Assembly: GCF_000721935.1 (NCBI RefSeq)
Contig: NZ_KL585420.1
Coordinates: 137,892-142,972 of the forward strand
Origin: Streptomyces sp. NRRL WC-3549
GTDB taxonomy: Bacteria > Actinomycetota > Actinomycetes > Streptomycetales > Streptomycetaceae
Reading direction: 5' to 3'
DNA: 5,081 nucleotides
Made by a program: the position numbers and the translations under genes. This document shows, piece by piece, positions 1 through 5,081 of this stretch (positions are counted from its first letter, which is position 1; the number at the start of each line of letters is the position of its first letter). The notes under the pieces are model-generated. The model did no database searches, was not told where the DNA came from, and saw only the letters and a program-made list of their open reading frames with translations.

Positions 1-1192
1 GGGGGAGCCTGCGGCGGGCCGGGGAGCCCTCCGGTTCGGTGACCGCCCGGCAGGACTGGAGCTGGCGTACGGTGCGCTCCAGCATCCGGGCCCGGGCGAG
101 CTGGATCTCGGCCGGCCGGTCCAGCTCGTCCATGAGGGCGCGCAGCAGCGGGGCGAGGCAGCCGGGCACCTCGTACTGCGGCCGGTCCGCCCCGTTCGTC
201 CGCAGCAGCCCGAACCGGACGAAGTCCTCCAGGGTGGTGCGGGCCACCGAGACCGAGCACCCGGCCAGCGCGGAGGCGGTGTGGGCGTCGGCCAGTCCGG
301 CGGGAGCGAGGGCGAGCAGGCGCAGGGTCCGGGCGGCGGACGGCGGCAGCGAGGCGTGCACCAGCCGGAACGCGCGGTCCAGCGAGCGGACGCCCAGAGG
401 CTGTTCGGTGCGCTCCGGGACCTCGCGGAGCTGTTTGGTGACGTCCGCGACGGATGCGCCCGGGCGGGCCGCCAGCCAGCCGGCGACCAGCACGAGGGCC
501 GCGGGCTGCCCCCCGCACTCCTCGGCGAGCGTCTCGGCCGCGCGCGGGTCGACGGTGATGCGGACCTGGCCGACCGCGCGGGCCAGCAACTGGACGGCCG
601 GGCCCGCCTCCAGGCCGCCCACGGTGCACGGGCGGACCCCGGGGATCCCGGTCAGCGGTCCGGTGGAGGTGGCCACGACCAGGCAGTCCGGGTTGTCCGG
701 GAGCAGCGGGTCGACCTGTTCCGCGTCCACGGCGTCGTCGAGCAGGATCAGGGCGCGGCGTGCGGCGAAGGCCTCGCGGACCGTCCCGGAGAGCTCGTCC
801 TCGTCCGCACCGGGCGGCGCGGCGACGCCGAGCTGGTCCAGGAGGTCGCGGGCGGCGCGCTCACCGGGGACGCGTTCGCCGCTCGGTTCGGTGAGCGCGA
901 TCCGGTACACCCCGTCGGGGTGGCCCCCGGGTTCGGCGAGGCGGCGGGCGAGTTCGGAGGCGAGCGCGGTGCGTCCGGATCCGGGCCGGCCGGCGATCAG
1001 CAGGACCCGGGCGCGGGCGGCCTTGCGGCCGGCCAGGGTGTCCAGGCCGGCCCGCCCGATGTCCGCCTGAAGGGCCTTCAACTCCCGTTCACGGCCGAAA
1101 AACTGGGGTGGGGTGGCACCTGACGGCACGTCAGCCGCGACTGTCCTGGCCGCTCGGGCCGGGCCGCTGGTGTCCACCGCCTGATCGGTCAC
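1..1192 (-). CDS. NB-ARC/STAND ATPase-like protein, partial (3' end off the left edge)
   Basis: The minus-strand frame is open without a stop from GTG at 1192 to the window edge (397 codons, C-terminus missing). Order seen: a 30-residue leader; an NB-ARC entry motif FFGREREL (31-38); a P-loop GRPGSGRT (68-75); a Walker B strand ALILLDD (147-153); a GxP-like CGGQPAAL (226-233); then a winged-helix-like segment around LPPSAARTLRLLALAP (282-297). This order matches the regulatory ATPase module of AfsR-type and other STAND proteins, which usually continue into TPR repeats; that part would lie outside the window. There is no SARP/BTAD or other DNA-binding domain ahead of the ATPase. Several motifs are degenerate: arginine (R74) replaces the P-loop lysine, TST (175-177) stands where TSR is usual, and PGC (343-345) where an HD pair is usual. 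Start choice: GGAG at 1201-1204 lies 8 bases before GTG 1192; an in-frame GTG at 1216 has a poorer ribosome site. The function is unknown; a signalling or regulatory role is inferred from the family only. Confidence 0.85.
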   Translation of the reverse strand, partial: MTDQAVDTSGPARAARTVAADVPSGATPPQFFGRERELKALQADIGRAGLDTLAGRKAARARVLLIAGRPGSGRTALASELARRLAEPGGHPDGVYRIALTEPSGERVPGERAARDLLDQLGVAAPPGADEDELSGTVREAFAARRALILLDDAVDAEQVDPLLPDNPDCLVVATSTGPLTGIPGVRPCTVGGLEAGPAVQLLARAVGQVRITVDPRAAETLAEECGGQPAALVLVAGWLAARPGASVADVTKQLREVPERTEQPLGVRSLDRAFRLVHASLPPSAARTLRLLALAPAGLADAHTASALAGCSVSVARTTLEDFVRFGLLRTNGADRPQYEVPGCLAPLLRALMDELDRPAEIQLARARMLERTVRQLQSCRAVTEPEGSPARRRLP

Positions 1193-1230
1193 GGGCCACG
1201 CTCCACTTCGCTGCACGCCGTTGCCCGCCG

Positions 1231-1250
1231 GAACTCCGGCCGGCCTTTTC
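1231..1250. repeat. 20-bp direct repeat, copy A
   Basis: This copy shares 17 of 20 bases with 1332-1351, including an uninterrupted 12-base core CTCCGGCCGGCC and a TTC end. The core is itself partly palindromic (GGCCGGCC). Copy A overlaps the expected transcript start of the NB-ARC gene, if the -10 guess at 1252-1257 is right. It could be a protein-binding site, but GC-rich sequence makes chance similarity quite possible. Confidence 0.4.
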
Positions 1251-1251
1251 G

Positions 1252-1257
1252 AGCGTA
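1252..1257 (-). promoter_or_regulatory. Possible -10 element for the NB-ARC gene
   Basis: Read on the minus strand the hexamer is TACGCT, which fits the TANNNT pattern common in actinomycete promoters and would place a transcript start roughly 50 bases before GTG 1192. A -35 is poor: CTGATC 16 bases upstream matches TTGACA weakly. Its position between the two copies of the direct repeat is the main reason to list it. Low confidence. Confidence 0.2.
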
Positions 1258-1304
1258 GTTCAGTGAAGCGGACGATCAGGGTCGAGCGCGACGGCCGGGT
1301 CCCT

Positions 1305-1322
1305 CGATCGGATCACCGATCG
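1305..1322. repeat. Short inverted repeat upstream of the NB-ARC gene
   Basis: CGATCGG and CCGATCG form a perfect 7-bp inverted repeat around the 4-base spacer ATCA. No U-rich run follows in either direction, so it looks more like a possible operator than a terminator. It lies 113-130 bases upstream of GTG 1192. Small dyads like this arise by chance in GC-rich DNA. Confidence 0.3.
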
Positions 1323-1331
1323 GTACGACCG

Positions 1332-1351
1332 GACCTCCGGCCGGCCCCTTC
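1332..1351. repeat. 20-bp direct repeat, copy B
   Basis: Partner of 1231-1250 in the same orientation, offset by exactly 101 bp, with mismatches only at its 3rd, 16th and 17th positions. It lies upstream of the putative NB-ARC promoter, beside the dyad at 1305-1322. No further copy with the full core was seen elsewhere in the window. Confidence 0.4.
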
Positions 1352-1373
1352 CCCCGTACGGTCGACAGCCCGG

Positions 1374-1389
1374 CCCGGAGTTCTCCGGG
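1374..1389 (-). terminator. Possible GC hairpin terminator after the Nudix gene
   Basis: CCCGGAG and CTCCGGG pair around two bases (in practice six pairs with a four-base loop). The hairpin begins 9 bases beyond the Nudix TGA. No U tract follows on the minus strand. Actinomycete terminators often lack a U tract, so a weak terminator is plausible but not shown. Confidence 0.35.
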
Positions 1390-1397
1390 GACGCCCC

Positions 1398-2024
1398 TCA
1401 GGACTCGAAGGGCCGGGCCGGCCACGGCGCGTCGGCCGGGCGCAGCGCGTCCACGCCGTCGCCGGCGAGGGCGGCGCTGAGGGAGAGGACGCCCACCACC
1501 AGGCAGCTGTTGTGCAGGTCCCCGGCGAGCACACCCCGGACGAGCTCCTCCAGCGGCACCCGGGCCTGCTCCATGTCGGCCTCCTCCTCGGAGACCGCGA
1601 AGCGCTCGCCCTCGGCCTCGGAGAGGTCCCTGGCCAGGAAGACGCGGACGGCCTCGTCGCAGCCGCCGGGCGTGGTGTAGACGTCGGTCAGCACCCGCCA
1701 GTCCCCGGCCTTGACGTGCGCCTCCTCGTACAGCTCCCGCTGCGCGGCGTGCAGCGGGTTCTCCCCGGGCACGTCCAGGAGTCCGGCCGGGATCTCCCAC
1801 AGCTTGTGGCGCACCGGATGCCGGTACTGCCGCAGGACGAGCACCCGGCCGTCCTCGTCGAGGGCGAGGACGGCGACGGAGCCCGGGTGGACCTGGTAGT
1901 CGCGGCTGTGGACGCTGCCGTCCGGCATCACCACGTCGTCGGTGCGGACACTCGTCTTGTTGCCGGTGAACGGCGTCACCGATGCGGTGACCCGCCACTC
2001 CTCGGGGGTGTCCTGGAAACCCAT
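1398..2024 (-). CDS. Nudix hydrolase, probable ADP-ribose pyrophosphatase
   Basis: 208 residues, complete, a usual length for this family and probably cytoplasmic (no signal peptide or membrane segment). The strand before the box, LRQYRHP followed by LWEIPAG (64-81), is typical of ADP-ribose pyrophosphatases. The Nudix box spans 81-104: G81, E88, then RELYEEAHV (96-104), with the metal-binding glutamates E97, E100 and E101 in place. P119 in TTPGG lies 15 residues after the box, close to the proline that marks the ADP-ribose subgroup. Family chemistry is Mg-dependent cleavage of ADP-ribose to AMP and ribose 5-phosphate; the substrate here is inferred. Two departures from the textbook box are six rather than five residues between G81 and E88, and H103 in place of the usual glycine. 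Start: ATG 2024 has GGAAGG at 2031-2036, six bases away; a longer frame from 2090 would run through the terminator-like hairpin and is rejected. The gene lies 75 bases downstream of pyrG, same strand. Confidence 0.9.
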   Translation of the reverse strand: MGFQDTPEEWRVTASVTPFTGNKTSVRTDDVVMPDGSVHSRDYQVHPGSVAVLALDEDGRVLVLRQYRHPVRHKLWEIPAGLLDVPGENPLHAAQRELYEEAHVKAGDWRVLTDVYTTPGGCDEAVRVFLARDLSEAEGERFAVSEEEADMEQARVPLEELVRGVLAGDLHNSCLVVGVLSLSAALAGDGVDALRPADAPWPARPFES

Positions 2025-2040
2025 GTACGTCCTTCCACGG

Positions 2041-2087
2041 AAAACGAGAACCGGGGCACGCGTCCGGTGAAGGACGCGTACCCCGGT
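2041..2087 (-). terminator. Intrinsic terminator-like hairpin between pyrG and the Nudix gene
   Basis: Bases 2072-2087 and 2050-2065 form a 16-bp stem with a 6-base loop (2066-2071). The only non-Watson-Crick position is C2056 opposite A2080, which becomes a G-U pair in the minus-strand transcript, so the stem is fully paired only in the pyrG direction. It is followed in that direction by UCUCGUUUU (2049-2041), an unusually U-rich stretch for this DNA. The hairpin starts 12 bases after the pyrG stop and ends 25 bases before the Nudix ATG. A terminator with partial read-through best fits; an mRNA-stabilising 3' stem is the alternative. Confidence 0.8.
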
Positions 2088-2099
2088 CAACGGTATCTC

Positions 2100-3770
<1,671 letters not shown>

Positions 3771-3782
3771 AGCCAAAGGGGG

Positions 3783-3787
3783 CTCCC
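3783..3787 (-). promoter_or_regulatory. pyrG ribosome binding site (bears on the start choice)
   Basis: On the minus strand this reads GGGAG. It ends 6 bases before TTG 3776 but 12 bases before ATG 3770. Spacing alone favours TTG; similarity of the N-terminus to other actinobacterial CTP synthases favours ATG. The protein differs by only two residues (Met-Ala). Confidence 0.5.
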
Positions 3788-3902
3788 GTGGTCGCGATCG
3801 TGAGGTGCGTACCGGCAGGCCGCTCGGAGAATTCCGGGGTGCCGTCGCTGCGGTTCGGGGGCCTCGTCCACTCTCGGGACGACCACCGGTCCACGGGCTA
3901 CC

Positions 3903-3908
3903 AGGGTA
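3903..3908 (-). promoter_or_regulatory. Possible -10 element of the pyrG promoter
   Basis: The minus-strand hexamer TACCCT, within GATACCCT, fits TANNNT and lies about 130 bases upstream of ATG 3770. No good TTGACA-like box is found 16-19 bases upstream; that interval is occupied by an inverted repeat. A promoter that needs an activator, or a chance match, are both possible. Confidence 0.3.
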
Positions 3909-3910
3909 TC

Positions 3911-3930
3911 AGCGACCAGGAGCGGTCGCT
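3911..3930. repeat. Inverted repeat adjoining the putative pyrG -10 (operator candidate)
   Basis: AGCGACC and GGTCGCT form a perfect 7-bp dyad around 6 bases, 20 bp in all, ending two bases upstream of the -10-like TACCCT at 3903-3908. Its placement in the -35/-10 spacer is that of many operators. No U-rich tract follows, so it is not terminator-like. The binding protein is unknown, and chance is not excluded. Confidence 0.35.
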
Positions 3931-3943
3931 TCCGGCCGGGACC

Positions 3944-3969
3944 CGTCACACGAAGGTCACAGGGTCACC
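3944..3969. repeat. Three GTCAC direct repeats (PHO-box-like)
   Basis: CGTCACA (3944-3950), GGTCACA (3955-3961) and GGTCACC (3963-3969) repeat in the same direction, the first two with an 11-base period and the third 8 bases on. Streptomyces PhoP sites are 11-base direct repeats whose first seven bases resemble GTTCACC; the three units match 4, 5 and 6 of those 7. The irregular third spacing weakens the case. The cluster lies upstream of both divergent genes. Confidence 0.3.
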
Positions 3970-4199
3970 GCACCCCCTCTACCTCACAATCGGCCTGCGC
4001 GGACAACATATGACCAGCGTCGCGCGGATCTTCGTGCTGCGTCGTATCCTGCTCGGACACTCGCTGCCGAGTCGGCCGGCCCAGCGGCATCACCCCAGCC
4101 CGCTATCACCCGCGCAAGAGCTCGTCGGTTTCTTACAACGACCCCTTGACCAGCAGTTAGCGCCCCACGGGGCGACTGGCCGTTCGACTGGAGATACAC

Positions 4200-5081
4200 G
4201 TGGCCGGGCGCATCGAGGATTACGCACTCATCGGAGACATGCAGACCGCCGCCCTGGTCTGCCGGGACGGCACAGCAGACTGGCTGTGCCTGCCCCGCTT
4301 CGACTCGCATGCCATTTTCGCCGGGCTCCTCGGCACGGAGGAGCACGGTTTCTGGCGGTTGGGACCCGCCCGTCCGGAAGGGGCCGAGCCGCCGGCCGCC
4401 GACCGGCGCCGCTACCGGGGCGACTCCCTCGTCCTGGAATCGGAGTGGGACACCTCACGCGGCACCGTCCGCGTGACGGACTTCATGCCGCCGCGTGACG
4501 GCGCTCCCCAGCTGATCCGCATCGTGGAGGGCGTGAGCGGCCGGGTGCCGATGCGCTCGGAGCTGCGGATGCGTTTCAGCTACGGGCGCGTCACGCCCTG
4601 GGTGCACAAGGTGGACAGCCGTACGGTCGCCGTCGCGGGCCCGGACTCGGTATGGCTGGACACCGAGGCCGAGACGTACGGGGAGAACCTGACCACGTAC
4701 GCGGACTTCGCCGTGGCCCCGGGCGACCGGATCACCTTCACCATCAGCTGGCAGCCCTCGCACCACGAGCCGCCCGCCCTGCCGGACCCCGAGGGGTCGC
4801 TGGAGGCGACGGAGCAGTTCTGGCGGGAGTGGGTCGAGCAGTGCACGTACCACGGGCCCTACCGGGAGGCGGTGGTCCGCTCCCTGATCACGCTGAAGGC
4901 CCTGACGTACGGGCCGACCGGCGGCATCGTGGCGGCTCCGACGACCTCGCTGCCGGAGGAGATCGGCGGCGTACGGAACTGGGACTACCGCTACACCTGG
5001 CTGCGGGACGCGGCGATCACGCTCTCCTCGCTGCTGCGCACCGGCTACCGCGAGGAGGCCCGCGCCTGGCGTGAGTGGCTG
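4200..5081 (+). CDS. GH15 family glycoside hydrolase (glucoamylase/trehalase type), partial
   Basis: The first 294 codons are present; the frame stays open to the right edge, and family members are usually about 600 or more residues, so roughly half is missing. Residues 1 to about 195 form the N-terminal beta-rich domain, opening with RIEDYALIGDMQTAALVCRD and followed by GTADWLCLPRFDS (24-36), the usual opening of bacterial GH15 proteins. The (alpha/alpha)6 catalytic barrel begins near 220 and includes RNWDYRYTWLRDA (259-271), a family signature lining the glucose-binding pocket. The catalytic glutamates lie beyond the window. The family releases glucose from alpha-glucans, or splits trehalose in the mycobacterial branch; the two cannot be told apart from this half. 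No signal peptide is seen, so a cytoplasmic enzyme is likely. Start: GTG 4200 has GGAG at 4190-4193, six bases away, and an in-frame TAG at 4158-4160 rules out longer forms with normal starts. Divergent from pyrG. Confidence 0.92.
   Translation, partial: MAGRIEDYALIGDMQTAALVCRDGTADWLCLPRFDSHAIFAGLLGTEEHGFWRLGPARPEGAEPPAADRRRYRGDSLVLESEWDTSRGTVRVTDFMPPRDGAPQLIRIVEGVSGRVPMRSELRMRFSYGRVTPWVHKVDSRTVAVAGPDSVWLDTEAETYGENLTTYADFAVAPGDRITFTISWQPSHHEPPALPDPEGSLEATEQFWREWVEQCTYHGPYREAVVRSLITLKALTYGPTGGIVAAPTTSLPEEIGGVRNWDYRYTWLRDAAITLSSLLRTGYREEARAWREWL

Larger units (their letters stand above)
1193..1397. other. Intergenic region between the Nudix and NB-ARC genes
   Basis: This 205-bp gap holds no credible gene. 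It contains a hairpin just past the Nudix stop, a 7-bp dyad, two copies of a 20-bp imperfect direct repeat 101 bp apart, and a weak -10-like hexamer for the NB-ARC gene. The gap is long for a simple operon link, so the NB-ARC gene probably has its own promoter here. Each element is listed separately. Confidence 0.7.
3771..4199. other. Divergent intergenic region between pyrG and the GH15 gene
   Basis: 429 bp with no convincing gene. Frames that cross it on either strand lack a ribosome site and family resemblance, and the plus frame from ATG 4010 uses TTA codons that the real genes here avoid. The region should hold promoters for both neighbours. The pyrG side has a -10-like TACCCT next to an inverted repeat, and GTCAC repeats further out. 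For the GH15 gene, TATCCT at 4045-4050 resembles a -10 but has no recognisable -35. A small hairpin (CGCCCC 4161-4166, GGGGCG 4169-4174) lies just before the GH15 ribosome site and would be in its leader. Confidence 0.7.

Noticed and set aside
39..1123. Plus-strand open frames of 343 and 280 codons over the left region
   Set aside because: Their translations are Ser/Arg/Ala-rich or Gly-rich and lack family motifs, while the minus strand carries ordered NB-ARC motifs through the same stretch.
2025..2090. Longer Nudix start at 2090 giving 230 residues
   Set aside because: The extra 22 codons pass through the terminator-like stem and show no family resemblance; ATG 2024 has a well-placed GGAAGG.
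4146..4151. TTGACC as a -35 box for the GH15 gene
   Set aside because: The sequence 16-18 bases further on is the GGGGCG arm of a hairpin, with no TANNNT-like -10.
4010..4498. Possible small gene starting at ATG 4010 on the plus strand
   Set aside because: No ribosome site precedes it, it uses TTA codons, resembles no family, and continues out of frame into the GH15 gene.

Overview
The DNA is very GC-rich, with codons that almost always end in G or C, GTG starts beside ATG, and GGAG/GGAAGG-type ribosome sites. Together with a CTP synthase of actinobacterial type followed by an ADP-ribose-pyrophosphatase-like Nudix gene, this points to an actinomycete, most likely Streptomyces or a close relative. 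This is chromosomal sequence. I see no insertion sequence, phage gene, CRISPR array, tRNA or rRNA.

Layout from left to right: (1) 1-1192, minus strand, the N-terminal 397 codons of an NB-ARC/STAND-type ATPase-like protein whose 3' end lies beyond the left edge; several nucleotide-binding motifs are degenerate. (2) 1193-1397, a gap with a 20-bp imperfect direct repeat, a small dyad and a possible weak terminator. (3) 1398-2024, minus, a 208-residue Nudix hydrolase. (4) 2025-2099, a short gap holding a strong hairpin plus U-rich tail, only 25 bases before the Nudix ATG. (5) 2100-3770, minus, full-length CTP synthase pyrG. (6) 3771-4199, a 429-bp divergent intergenic region with a candidate pyrG promoter, an inverted repeat and GTCAC direct repeats. 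(7) 4200 to the right edge, plus, the N-terminal 294 codons of a GH15 family glycoside hydrolase (glucoamylase/trehalase type).

How the genes may work together: pyrG makes CTP from UTP with glutamine, and the Nudix enzyme probably hydrolyses ADP-ribose or a similar nucleoside diphosphate derivative. The two lie in the same direction but are separated by a terminator-like hairpin, so Nudix expression probably depends on read-through or on a promoter inside pyrG. The GH15 gene is divergent and probably acts separately on an alpha-glucan or trehalose. The NB-ARC gene is the most variable-looking part, and its role cannot be read from the window. No convincing new multi-gene system is visible. 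The points most worth following up are the degenerate NB-ARC motifs, the pyrG-Nudix hairpin and the repeats in the two longer gaps.
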